DNA of 64,000 bases from Lewinellaceae bacterium. GTDB lineage: Bacteria > Bacteroidota > Bacteroidia > Chitinophagales > Saprospiraceae. The position numbers and the translations under genes were made by a program. The notes under the pieces were generated by a model, which made no database searches, was not told the DNA's origin, and saw only the letters and a program-made list of their open reading frames with translations. The stretch is from assembly GCA_020636445.1 (NCBI GenBank), contig JACJXV010000016.1:1-64000 (forward strand). Direction: 5' to 3'. Of the stretch, positions 17,404 to 26,029 are shown one piece after another (position 1 is the first letter of the stretch; each line of letters opens with the position of its first letter).

Positions 17404-17865
17404 TGTGTTGCATGCGTTCGGTGGGAATGTAGCGATCCGGACCTTTTTAACGGACAATTAACGATTCGGAGCAGGAAGAAGGGGTGTATGTTGGGGTATA
17501 GCTTTGTGCCGCTGCCCTGGGCTAGGGTATCATCGCTATCATTTTCTCAGACTATTTTGCGAGGTGGTTACTCCCGGCAGTTTTAGTGAGCAGTAAGCAG
17601 GCAGCAGTGAACAGCTGCGTCCAATGAATAAGCAGTCCTTCGACTACTATGCCAAGGTTTATTTTGCTTTCTGAGTACGTCGCACGCGTAAGACCTAGCC
17701 CGTGCGAGGCTGGCTCTGCTAAGGTCAGGACATTGAAATGGATTGTATGAGTGATCGCAAGCGAAATTTTTCTTAACTTAAGAACACTGGACGTATGATG
17801 GTGGCCATGACCCTCGGTCGCGCAGCACACATATCACAACTATTATCAGCAATGACTAAAAGCCA
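17404..17865. other. Intergenic region with no recognised element
   Basis: A frame at 17552-17830 on the minus strand is open but has no resemblance to a known family and unlike base use, so I do not call it. The segment 17579-17612 contains GCAGT-type runs like those at 27 kb. No promoter with both elements is visible for either flanking gene. Confidence 0.4.
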
Positions 17866-18969
17866 ATGACAAGAAAAGAATTTATCAAAATGTGCGGAAT
17901 TCTTGGTGTGAGTCTGCCCTTTCAACCTTCCTTCAGCTCCTGCCAGAAAGATGAAACCACCGGGAGTAAATTTTCAGGTAAGGTGATCATTATCGGAGCG
18001 GGAGCCGGAGGGCTTTCTGCAGGATATTTACTTCAACAGCAGGGGGTTGATTTCGAGCTATTGGAAGCATCTTCAATGCATGGTGGAAGAATGAGAATCA
18101 ATACAAACTTTGCTGACTTTCCCATTCCCCTGGGGGCCGAATGGTTAGAAACAGACACTTCTGTTTTTAAGAAAATAGTGAATGATGCTTCGGTTCAAGT
18201 TAATGTAGAAACGATTGCGGATGACCCCGACCGCAAGTTTGTTAATTCATCCTGGTTTACTTTTTTTGAAACCTATATTACCCCTGCCATTGCCAATAAG
18301 ATTATTTACAACAGCATAGTGAAATCTATTGACTATGCGGGAGACCAGGTGGTTGTAACTACGCAATCCGGACAGCATATTGCTGATAAAGTGATCGTTT
18401 CTGTACCCCTTAAAATTCTCCAGACTGGAGATATTCGCTTTATCCCCAATTTGCCACAAGATAAGCGGACTGCTATCGATAACATGACCATCTGGGAAGG
18501 CTTTAAAGCCTTTTTTGAATTCTCCGAAAAGTTCTATGACGACGAATTAGCGTTAACCATTAATCCAGCCAGCGATGGACAAAAAATATATTACAATGCC
18601 GCTTTGGGGCAAAGGACGACCCGGTATATCCTCGGGTTGTTTACAGTAGGAAAGCCGGCCATTGATTTTATCTCGCGGTCAGGAGAAGCTTTGAAGGATT
18701 TCATCTTGCATGAACTGGATCTGCTTTATGCTAATCAGGCAACTCCCAACTACATAAAACATATTACCCAAAACTGGAATAATGAACCGTTTATCCAGGG
18801 AGGATATTTGACGGATTATGCGGATTGGCGAATGGTCAGGAAGCTGGGGGAAAACGTAGGGAACAAATTATACTTTGCTGGTGGAGAGTATACCGATGGA
18901 GAAGATTGGGTTTCCGTGCATACGGCCGCGCAATCGGCTAAAACGGCGGTAGCAGCCATTGTAAATTAA
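17866..18969 (+). CDS. Flavin-containing amine oxidase-like oxidoreductase
   Basis: The 367-residue protein begins with a Tat-like signal (TRKEFIKMCGILG) and a cysteine at about residue 26 (FSSCQKD) that could be a lipidation site. An FAD-binding dinucleotide motif follows (VIIIGAGAGGLSAGYLL, about residues 41-57, then ELLEAS), with HGGRM and a C-terminal FAD-contact segment LYFAGGEYTDGEDWVSVHTAA (seen in part) near residues 335-355. This is the layout of monoamine oxidase-type enzymes, which oxidise amines with FAD. It is somewhat shorter than typical members (about 450). The substrate is unknown and it has no operon partner that helps. Confidence 0.85.
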   Translation: MTRKEFIKMCGILGVSLPFQPSFSSCQKDETTGSKFSGKVIIIGAGAGGLSAGYLLQQQGVDFELLEASSMHGGRMRINTNFADFPIPLGAEWLETDTSVFKKIVNDASVQVNVETIADDPDRKFVNSSWFTFFETYITPAIANKIIYNSIVKSIDYAGDQVVVTTQSGQHIADKVIVSVPLKILQTGDIRFIPNLPQDKRTAIDNMTIWEGFKAFFEFSEKFYDDELALTINPASDGQKIYYNAALGQRTTRYILGLFTVGKPAIDFISRSGEALKDFILHELDLLYANQATPNYIKHITQNWNNEPFIQGGYLTDYADWRMVRKLGENVGNKLYFAGGEYTDGEDWVSVHTAAQSAKTAVAAIVN

Positions 18970-19049
18970 GCACGGTTCATAGCCCCATAGGTAGAAACCC
19001 CAATGCGCTGGTTAGTGACCCACTTGCCTTTATTAAAAAATCAGAACCC

Positions 19050-19868
19050 ATGATGAAGTTATTTCGAAAAATCAGGCAAAGACTGCTGGCGGATAATCAA
19101 ATTGGCAGATATTTAAAATATGCCTCTGGAGAAGTATTTCTTATTGTTATCGGAATTTTGATTGCCCTATCCATTAATAATTGGAATGAAAACCAAAAAA
19201 TAGAGAAAGAGATATTTAATTATTTAGTCAATTTAAGAGAGGCTTTAAAGGATGATATCACTTCTTTTGAAGCAAATATTTCTCTTAACAAAACAAGATT
19301 AAAGGGTATCTTTTATATACTTGAATATTCAGGGTTGAACACTCAAAGGTTTACGGAATTGGAATGGGTCGATCTTTCTAATAATGACAATGTGAGTTTT
19401 TTATGGGAAGGGCCATTTCCAGATTCACTAAACCGAAAGTTTTTGCATTTATCCTTTTCTATGCTTGGTCGCGGTTTTGGAGGCATTTCCTTAAACAAAT
19501 CGGTTATCAATGAACTATATGCTACCGGCTCCTTTTCTCATATTCAAAACGCTGATCTAAAAACGCAACTGGGCGATTATTACAGCTTTTTAGCACAACG
19601 GCTTGAAGGGTATGCCATTGAGGAACATGAAGAATGGGCAAATGAAACTACTCGGTTTCTTCGCGACAAGTACAATATTTTTACGTTGGATATTTCTAAT
19701 GTGGAAGATCCTATAGCCACCTTAAAGGGAAAAAAAGATGTTGAGCATTATCTGCGGTATTTGGCACTTGAAGTAAATTATCATTGTATTTGGACGGCAC
19801 AAGCAAAAGATAAAGCCAAGGATTTGGTAACACTTATTGAAAAAGAAATGGGCCAGCTAAAAAAGTAA
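19050..19868 (+). CDS. DUF6090 family membrane protein
   Basis: The 272-residue protein has the family's conserved start: a basic segment (LFRKIRQRLL), GRYLKYASGEVFLIVIGILIALSINNWNE in part (one membrane helix at about residues 28-50), then a long helical, probably periplasmic part. The family is abundant in Bacteroidota, often in many copies per genome, with no known function. The base composition is more A+T-rich than the neighbours upstream. Its last bases (TAAAAAAGTAAAATA) lie in a segment repeated about 88 bp downstream (19861 and 19949), so the duplicated repeat block touches the gene's end. Confidence 0.85.
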   Translation: MMKLFRKIRQRLLADNQIGRYLKYASGEVFLIVIGILIALSINNWNENQKIEKEIFNYLVNLREALKDDITSFEANISLNKTRLKGIFYILEYSGLNTQRFTELEWVDLSNNDNVSFLWEGPFPDSLNRKFLHLSFSMLGRGFGGISLNKSVINELYATGSFSHIQNADLKTQLGDYYSFLAQRLEGYAIEEHEEWANETTRFLRDKYNIFTLDISNVEDPIATLKGKKDVEHYLRYLALEVNYHCIWTAQAKDKAKDLVTLIEKEMGQLKK

Positions 19869-19888
19869 AATACAGACATGCATTTAAA

Positions 19889-20033
19889 GCCACGAATGCA
19901 CGAATGAGAAGCCACGAACAGGAAGATTATTCGTGCATTGGTGGCAAGAAAAGTAAAATATAGACATGCATTTAAAGCCACGAATGCACGAATGAAAAGC
20001 AATAAATATGAAAATTATTCGTGCATTCGTGGC
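19889..20033. repeat. Inverted repeats GCCACGAATGCACGAAT, left block (two units)
   Basis: Unit 1 (19889-19945) and unit 2 (19976-20033) each start with GCCACGAATGCACGAAT and end with its reverse complement ATTCGTGCATTCGTGGC, with about 25 nt between. The units are parts of an 88-bp tandem duplication. Each can fold into a long hairpin. The same element follows the broken GxxExxY gene (21328-21513). Confidence 0.9.
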
Positions 20034-20216
20034 CAAAAATTAGCAATAATGAACGAAATAATTTATAAAGAAGAAAGCTACAGGATTATTGGCCTGTGCA
20101 TGGAGGTACATAATAATCTTGGAGCCGGATTTCTTGAAATTGTTTACAAAGACGCCCTTGAATATGAATTCAAAAAGGCCATATCCCCTATGAGCGTGAA
20201 AAACAATATGAAGTTA

Positions 20217-21085
20217 GAGCATGTTCAAAAATTTTATAAATCATTCCATTTAATTCTCCAAATAACCATTGAAATATTGGCCAAAAACAGGAAAGAAACC
20301 GAACTTTGTGGGGTGTGCTCGTAGTCGACCACTACTCTGCGGAAGAAATTGAGCCAGGCAAAGGTTCTTTCTACCACCCAACGTTTGGCTTCCACCACAA
20401 ATCCTTTTGTTCCTTCTTCCCGATTCGGGACCTCGAAAACCAGGCCCATTTGCTCGACAGCTTCGGCAAATGTTCCTCGGTAGGATTTGTCACCCATTAT
20501 CTTTTCCAGCCGAGGCATTGGCTTGGGTAATTCATCTAGAAGCGCCACCCCGCCCGGGCTGTCATGGTGATTAGCGGCATGAACGGCAGCAGACCATATC
20601 CGGCCCAGCACATCTACTAATACTTGCCGCTTTCGGCCATTAACTCTTTTATTGCCATCCGTTCCTCGATGTTCGAAAATCATCGGAGACAACTTAACAC
20701 TCTGAGAATCAGATATCAGCAGACTAGGGTCAGGCTCCCGATCAAGCTGAATACGTTCCAACATATTCAAGGCTTGGCACATCTGTTTGAAGCAAGCCTT
20801 TCCTGCCCCATGTTTCAAAATAATAATACACCGATTTCCAAGGCGGAAAGCTGCTGTCCAGGTTTCGCCATTGGCTCCCCTATTCGGGTAATCCATAATA
20901 TTGGCATTGAAGACTTCTCGTAAATCATATTTGCGTATTCTTTGCCAATTCAAAAAACACTTTTATACCTTCCCATTGGTCATCGGTAAGCCGTTCAAAT
21001 TGCGGTTGCATATCCTGTAAGTTTGGTCACTCACAAGATACGCCGATGACCTTCTTTTTCAACTCTCAAAAATTTGAACACGCTC
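20217..21085 (-). mobile_element. IS5-family (IS427-like) insertion element, decayed, 869 bp
   Basis: The imperfect terminal inverted repeats are GAGCATGTTCAAAAATTT at the left and, read inward from the right end, GAGCGTGTTCAAATTT. TTA stands directly outside both ends (20214-20216 and 21086-21088), a 3-bp target duplication. Removing the element and one TTA restores the GxxExxY reading. Size and termini fit the IS427 group of the IS5 family; the group is inferred from the transposase remnants. Confidence 0.85.
20234..21011 (-). pseudogene. IS5-type transposase, multiple frameshifts
   Basis: The natural start is at 21011 (MQPQFERLTDDQWEGIKVFF) but the frame is lost after about 20 codons. Family sequence then passes through different frames: WQRIRKYDLREVFNA, then ILWITRIG, then QWRNLDSSFPPWKSVYYYFE, then KQMCQALNMLERIQ to the end. 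At least four single-base lesions are needed. The last part keeps the DDE residues in context: DSQSVK, GDKSYRG and VERTFAWLNFFRR. The 239-residue open frame starting at 20953 is therefore not a real protein in its first 70 residues. Confidence 0.88.
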
Positions 21086-21327
21086 TTAATTATAAAGGAA
21101 TAATCTTGCCGCATAAATTTTATGCCGATTTTTGTGGTCATGGATAAGATTATTTTAGAGATAAAGGCGGTACAAGTAATTTCGGATGAATTTATTGCTC
21201 AGGCAATAAATTATTTGAAAGTTTCTAATAATCGACTCGCTTTGATAGCGAATTTTGGGGGAATTAAAATTGCAGTATAAACGCATTGTACTATGATTTT
21301 AGCAGTCACAACTGCATGAATGAGATA

Positions 21328-21513
21328 ATTATTCGTGCACTAGTGGCGAAAAAAGTAAAATGTAGAGAAATACATAAAGCCACGAATGCACGAATGAATA
21401 GCAACAAATATGAAAGTTATTCGCGCATTAGAGGCCAAGAAATAAGGGATGAACTTAAAGCCACGAATGTACGAATGAATAGCAAAACGAAAATCATTCG
21501 TGCATTCGTGGCC
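21328..21513. repeat. Inverted repeats GCCACGAATGCACGAAT, right block
   Basis: A half unit (21328-21347) is followed by two full units with paired ends at about 21379-21435 and 21459-21514. The second ends in the exact ATTCGTGCATTCGTGGC. Together with the left block they enclose the GxxExxY pseudogene. Confidence 0.88.
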
Positions 21514-21586
21514 TAAAAGAAGAAATCCGTTCGCATTAACAGTAGTGTTTTGTTCTTAATTTATTGATTTGTAAATTATTAGACAT

Positions 21587-22690
21587 ATGATTCTATTGTC
21601 TGTGTTCGCGGGGATTCTTTTTTTAGCAACCAGCAATGGGTATATAAAGGAAGAGCCCCCGGTGTTTAAGTCATTATTTGATACTACAATGAAGCCAGAG
21701 GTAGCTTGCTTCAGAATACCAGCCATGGTCACAGCGCCCAATGGTGATCTGATTGCCGCAATCGATGAACGGGTACCTTCCTGTGGAGATCTGAGAGGGA
21801 ACAAGGACATTAACATTGTAATTCGCCGAAGTAAAGACCAGGGAGAAACCTGGTCATCCATCGAGTCGGTAGTCGATTACCCCATCGGTCAATCAGCATC
21901 CGACCCTTCCATGATTGTTGATTACGTTACCGGTACCGTTTTCCTTTTTTATAATTTCATGGACCTGGAACAGGGCAAAGATATATACTACCTTAAGTTA
22001 GTCAAGAGTACAGATGATGGGGCAACGTGGAGTTCGCCGATAGACATAACAACACAGATCTCCAAGCCGGAATGGCATAAGGATTTTAAATTCATTACCT
22101 CAGGAAGGGGGATACAAACCTCTTCGGGAAAGTTGTTGCATACCTTGGTGAGTTTGGATCATGGACTTCATCTTTTTGCCAGTGACGATCATGGGGAAAA
22201 CTGGTACCTACTGGACACTCCAATTATCCCTGGCGATGAGTCAAAGATTGTTGAGTTGGAGAATGGTACCTGGATGATTAATAGCCGGGTGAATAACCAA
22301 GGCCTGCGCTTCGTCCATACCTCGACAGATCAGGGGGCGAGCTGGTTATCCAGGCCCGATTCCTCCCTGATTGATCCGGGCTGCAATGCTAGCTTTATCC
22401 GCTATACCTCAGTAAAAGCGGGGGCAGATAAAAACCGACTTCTTTTTTCCAACGCAAAAATGCAATCGGGCCGGATGAACATGACTGTGCGCCTTAGCTA
22501 TGATGAAGGTAAGACCTGGACAGCAGGAAAAACAATTTATCCGGGCGGCGCAGCCTATTCGTCCATGACTATACTCGCCAACGGAGATATTGGATTGTTC
22601 TTTGAAAAAGATAACTATCAGGAAAACGTGTTTGTCCGATTTGATCTGGCCTGGCTAACCGACGGGAAAGATCACTACAGTAACAAGTAA
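21587..22690 (+). CDS. Exo-alpha-sialidase (neuraminidase), GH33-like
   Basis: The 367-residue protein starts with a signal peptide-like segment (residues 1-18). The sialidase FRIP motif is at residues 42-45, and five Asp-boxes follow: SKDQGETW, STDDGATW, SDDHGENW, STDQGASW and SYDEGKTW, marking the six-bladed propeller. The first arginine of the catalytic triad is R43, with further conserved DERVPSCGD and RGIQTSSGK (second arginine region). It should release terminal sialic acid from glycans outside the cytoplasm. It heads a same-strand run with a propeller lipoprotein and a GH29 fucosidase, so the three may act on the same sialylated and fucosylated chains. Confidence 0.92.
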   Translation: MILLSVFAGILFLATSNGYIKEEPPVFKSLFDTTMKPEVACFRIPAMVTAPNGDLIAAIDERVPSCGDLRGNKDINIVIRRSKDQGETWSSIESVVDYPIGQSASDPSMIVDYVTGTVFLFYNFMDLEQGKDIYYLKLVKSTDDGATWSSPIDITTQISKPEWHKDFKFITSGRGIQTSSGKLLHTLVSLDHGLHLFASDDHGENWYLLDTPIIPGDESKIVELENGTWMINSRVNNQGLRFVHTSTDQGASWLSRPDSSLIDPGCNASFIRYTSVKAGADKNRLLFSNAKMQSGRMNMTVRLSYDEGKTWTAGKTIYPGGAAYSSMTILANGDIGLFFEKDNYQENVFVRFDLAWLTDGKDHYSNK

Positions 22691-22762
22691 TGGCTGATGA
22701 CAGCATTTGAATAGTCTTTCCTAATAGCGGAAAACAAAAAAATAACCTAGTCAAACCAACCA

Positions 22763-23899
22763 ATGAACTTCGGAACTACCTGCAATCATGCTTTACTCTT
22801 GCTGAGTTTGCCGCTTTTCCTCCTGGCTTGCCACGAAGTACGGCCCAATAGCACCCCTGAAAAGCAGGATTCCCAACCACAGCCCTCTATTGCAATCGCT
22901 ACTGGTGACACGGTAGCAACCCTGGGCCCAGGGGTCAGGGGCGTTTTCCAGGATAGTAATGAGCAATATTGGTTCGGTGGGGGTAATGATGGGGTGTATA
23001 AATATGATGGAAAAAGCCTGGTGCTGTTTACAACAAACGATGGCTTATGCAGTAATGCAATTATCGGGATGCAGGAAGATCAAAAGGGGAATATGTACTT
23101 TGAGACCCAGGAAGGGATCAGTAAGTTCGACGGACAAATGTTTACCACATTACCCCTGATCAATAACGATCCTTCCCGCAATGAATGGAAATTAACCCCT
23201 GATGATCTATGGTTCAGTATGGGCTGGGATAAAAGCGGACCCTATCGCTATGATGGACACTATTTACACCCACTAGTCTTTCCTGAAACCCGGCAAGAGG
23301 CTGAATATTGGATGTTTAACCCCAATGCATCCTACCGCCCGAATGGCATTTACACCATATATAAAGATAGTCAGGGAGCCATGTGGTTTGGCACAGCATC
23401 TCTTGGCGTATATCGTTTTGATGGGCAATCCGTACGCTGGTTGTATGAAAAACAATTAACCGAAACACCTGCCGGGGGGGAATTTGGTATCCGCTCTATT
23501 ATTGAAGATGCTGAAGGCTATTTCTGGTTTTGTAATACCGAATATCGCTACGAAATCCTGCCGAATAGTTCAGCAAAAAAGAATACCAGCCAACTACCTT
23601 ATACCCGGAAAACCGGAATTGGCCATCCTGTAAGGCATAACGAGCAGTACTTTCCTTACTTTATGTCGGTTATAGCGGATGACAATGGTGATTTGTGGAT
23701 GGTTTCGTACGATGAAGGGGTCTGGCGCAATACCGGAAAAGAACTCATCCATTACCCGATTAAGGACGGTGATGCCAATGTTTTACTGTATTCCATTTAC
23801 CAGGACAAGCAAGGTACGCTCTGGGTAACTTCCCAGCAAAATGGACTATATCAGTACAACGGAAAGACGTTTATCCCTTTTACCTTACCCCTGGGATAG
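22763..23899 (+). CDS. Propeller lipoprotein with two-component-regulator-type repeats
   Basis: The 378-residue protein has a lipoprotein signal (LLLSLPLFLLACHEV, Cys at about residue 23). The rest is built of Reg_prop-type beta-propeller repeats with the pattern xxWFGGGNDGVYKYDGKSL, IYKDSQGAMWFGTASLGVYRFDG, and IYQDKQGTLWVTSQQNGLYQYNG. These repeats usually form the sensor of hybrid two-component systems; here no kinase follows, so it is a free-standing, surface or periplasmic ligand-binding propeller. Position between the sialidase and the fucosidase suggests it handles the same glycan, which is inference. Confidence 0.85.
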   Translation: MNFGTTCNHALLLLSLPLFLLACHEVRPNSTPEKQDSQPQPSIAIATGDTVATLGPGVRGVFQDSNEQYWFGGGNDGVYKYDGKSLVLFTTNDGLCSNAIIGMQEDQKGNMYFETQEGISKFDGQMFTTLPLINNDPSRNEWKLTPDDLWFSMGWDKSGPYRYDGHYLHPLVFPETRQEAEYWMFNPNASYRPNGIYTIYKDSQGAMWFGTASLGVYRFDGQSVRWLYEKQLTETPAGGEFGIRSIIEDAEGYFWFCNTEYRYEILPNSSAKKNTSQLPYTRKTGIGHPVRHNEQYFPYFMSVIADDNGDLWMVSYDEGVWRNTGKELIHYPIKDGDANVLLYSIYQDKQGTLWVTSQQNGLYQYNGKTFIPFTLPLG

Positions 23900-23987
23900 G
23901 CTGAGCGGCTCCCTTTTACAGCTTGAAGTGACTATTGATGCAATCGCGATACGCTTTATAACTATTTAAAAAACAATAGCAACGGAC

Positions 23988-25328
23988 ATGATAAAAAACA
24001 GCAATTCCTTCATTATGCTATGTCTGGTCATGCTTCTACCTTTTTTCCAGGTAGCTGCCCAGGATTTGACTGGCGACGAAGTGAAATCACTGGAAAAATA
24101 TAGTGCGATTAAAGGGGCACATGGGATTGTTGTTCCCGGGCTAAAGCTTTCTGAGGAACAAATGAAATGGTGGCAGGATGCCAAGTTTGGCATGTTTATC
24201 CATTGGGGGTTATATGCCATTGAAGGCAAAGGGGAATGGGCAATGTTCAATAATAAAATCCCGGCGGAGGAATATGCGAAGCTTGCGGAGACCTTCAATC
24301 CGCAGCATTTCGACGCCAATCAATGGGCAAAAGTGGCCAAAGAGGCAGGCATGCAGTATATGGTATTAACCGCCCGGCATCACGATGGTTTTGCCCTCTG
24401 GGACAGTCCGTCCAGCTATGGAGATTTTACCAGTTATACGACAGCGGCTCATCGGGATTTTGTGAAAGAATACACGGAAGCCTGTCGCGACGTTGGTCTG
24501 GGTGTTGGCCTTTATTACTCACCTATGGATTGGCGTTTTCCAGGGTATTTCAAACCCCTCGAGCTTGCTGAAAATGCCGCTTTGATGAAGAAACAAGGCT
24601 ATGGGCAAGTAGAGGAATTAATGAAAAATTACGGCGAGATCGATATCCTCTGGTATGATGGCGGATGGCTGGCACATTCCGGCAGTGATGCCGACGCCGC
24701 CTGGTTTTGGGAGCCCGATAAGTTGAACACGATGGTACGCAGCTATCAACCCGATGTAGTGGTTAGTCCGCGATCGGGCTGGGAAGGCGATTTTCAATGT
24801 AATGAAGGCCGCAAGCCCATAACGGGCCCTATTATTCCTACGCCCTGGGAAAAATGCCTGAACCTCAATCAAACCAGTTGGGGGTATAACCCGAAACAAA
24901 ACCTGATGTCGTTGAAGGATATTATTGTCATGCTGGTCAATACCGTCGACCGGGGTGGCAATATGTTGCTGAATGTGGGGCCTGATGCACAGGGCGTCAT
25001 TCCCGCTACCCATATCGAACGGTTAAAAGAGGTGGGTGACTGGCTACAGCAATACGGCGAAAGCATTTACGGTACCCGTCCCGGGCCTTTCGAGCCAATA
25101 GATAATGTGTACGGGACGGTCCAAAAAGGCAATCAGATCTTTGTTCACCTTCTTGAAGTTCCGGAAACCTTACAACTTCCACCGCTGAACAAAAAGGTTG
25201 TTGCCTGCAAGCAAATGCCTTTTGGTACGGCATTGAACTTTGCGCAAAATGAAAACGGCATCACCGTTTTCCTGAACAACCTCAACCCTGACCCCATTGT
25301 GGGTACCTTGGTTTTGGAAGTGGAGTAA
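23988..25328 (+). CDS. Alpha-L-fucosidase, GH29
   Basis: After a signal peptide (about residues 1-24, ending VAAQD) the 446-residue protein shows the GH29 catalytic core: WWQDAKFGMFIHWGLYAIEG (about residues 62-81), TARHHDGFALWDS, DVGLGVGLYYSPMDW, and EIDILWYDGGW with the likely nucleophile Asp224. A short C-terminal beta domain follows (about 360-446). It removes fucose from the ends of glycans. It is the third gene of the sialidase-propeller-fucosidase series, 88 nt after the propeller gene. The acid/base residue is variable in this family and I do not assign it. Confidence 0.93.
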   Translation: MIKNSNSFIMLCLVMLLPFFQVAAQDLTGDEVKSLEKYSAIKGAHGIVVPGLKLSEEQMKWWQDAKFGMFIHWGLYAIEGKGEWAMFNNKIPAEEYAKLAETFNPQHFDANQWAKVAKEAGMQYMVLTARHHDGFALWDSPSSYGDFTSYTTAAHRDFVKEYTEACRDVGLGVGLYYSPMDWRFPGYFKPLELAENAALMKKQGYGQVEELMKNYGEIDILWYDGGWLAHSGSDADAAWFWEPDKLNTMVRSYQPDVVVSPRSGWEGDFQCNEGRKPITGPIIPTPWEKCLNLNQTSWGYNPKQNLMSLKDIIVMLVNTVDRGGNMLLNVGPDAQGVIPATHIERLKEVGDWLQQYGESIYGTRPGPFEPIDNVYGTVQKGNQIFVHLLEVPETLQLPPLNKKVVACKQMPFGTALNFAQNENGITVFLNNLNPDPIVGTLVLEVE

Positions 25329-25389
25329 TGTTAGAAGGGGTACAAACAGTTGAAAGCAATTCGGTTATCAAATACCCGTTGTCAGGAAC

Positions 25390-25692
25390 ATGGAAGCAAA
25401 TCAATTAAAAACCGAACTGGAAGCCGAATTCCCGGAATACCACTTCTTCCTGAGAAATACCATTTATGGGAAGTGTATTGTCGCTCAAAAAACGTCTTTA
25501 AATGGTGCCTATATCTTCATCCGGAAAAACAAAGTAATTGTGGCGCCAGAAGTTCCAGCTTTGAAAATGCGGATGCTCCTGGGAGCTGGTGCGGTATTTT
25601 TAAGAATGTTCCGTCGTGATTTCACTGAACCTGCGCAAAGGATAATGGCATTTCTTCAAAGGAAAGAGATTCGGGTTAAAATGAGGAAATAA
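25390..25692 (+). CDS. Hypothetical 100-residue protein
   Basis: I do not recognise a family. The protein begins MEANQLKTELEAEFPEY, has a central hydrophobic, glycine-rich stretch (APEVPALKMRMLLGAGAVFLRMF, given here in part as residues about 54-76), and a basic C-terminus. There is no signal peptide. The open frame, the ATG start and the codon use look like a real gene, 61 nt after the fucosidase stop. It could be read with the fucosidase, but nothing in it suggests a glycan role. Confidence 0.55.
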   Translation: MEANQLKTELEAEFPEYHFFLRNTIYGKCIVAQKTSLNGAYIFIRKNKVIVAPEVPALKMRMLLGAGAVFLRMFRRDFTEPAQRIMAFLQRKEIRVKMRK

Positions 25693-25766
25693 AAATAGTT
25701 TTGAGCTTGTTCAGGAACCTGAATATACGGATTACAAGATCAACGGCTAATTTCTGAATTGGGTAA

Positions 25767-25823
25767 ATCTGTAATAACCACTCCTAAATCGGATAGTCAG
25801 ATCAAGTCGTAGTTATTACAGAT
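25767..25823. repeat. Perfect 12-bp inverted repeat with 33-nt loop
   Basis: ATCTGTAATAAC (25767-25778) pairs exactly with GTTATTACAGAT (25812-25823). There is no T-run after it. It is in the 337-nt space 25693-26029, which holds no clear gene; short frames near 25890-25950 look like remnants but match nothing I can name. Confidence 0.6.
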
Positions 25824-26029
25824 AAATTGTCAACAAACGGCAAGTTTTGTACCATCCTGCGTTAGGTTTTTTCATGATGATGCGATTGACCTATGGCCCA
25901 GGAGGCGTATCGTGGATTGAAAAAGGACAATATACCTGAAGGTTTTAAATTGTAGAGCTTCGAAAGCAGGCTTCTGAAAAGGGCGAACCACTGCAGGGGC
26001 TTAAAGTAAAATAGATCAAAAAAATCAGG

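Larger units (their letters stand above)
20049..21280 (+). pseudogene. GxxExxY family protein gene, broken by two frameshifts and an IS
   Basis: The 5' part (20049-20216) encodes MNEIIYKEESYRIIG and the signature GAGFLEIVYKDALEYEF. In the A-run near 20175 the frame slips by one base: the family sequence GHIPYEREKQYEVNYKG is found in the next frame, running directly across the insertion point once the element and one copy of its TTA duplication are removed. The 3' part (21086-21280) continues KGIILPHKFYADF, slips again at a run of five T (about 21128-21132), and ends VMDKIILEIKAVQ to GGIKIAV. The family has a PD-(D/E)XK-nuclease-like fold by published prediction; function is unknown. With three lesions this copy is dead. 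Confidence 0.88.

Noticed and set aside
17552..17830. A 92-residue minus-strand frame before the amine oxidase
   Set aside because: No recognised domain, odd composition, within a spacer with repeat pieces.
20234..20953. An intact-looking 239-residue IS transposase
   Set aside because: Three-frame reading shows at least four frameshifts; it is called as a pseudogene.
21587..25328. A complete polysaccharide utilisation locus
   Set aside because: No SusC/SusD pair is present anywhere in the window; the one TonB receptor (10117-12783) belongs to a FecR/DUF4249 series.
25767..25823. An integron attC site
   Set aside because: The stem ends lack the RYYYAAC/GTTRRRY core sites and there is no integrase or cassette array.
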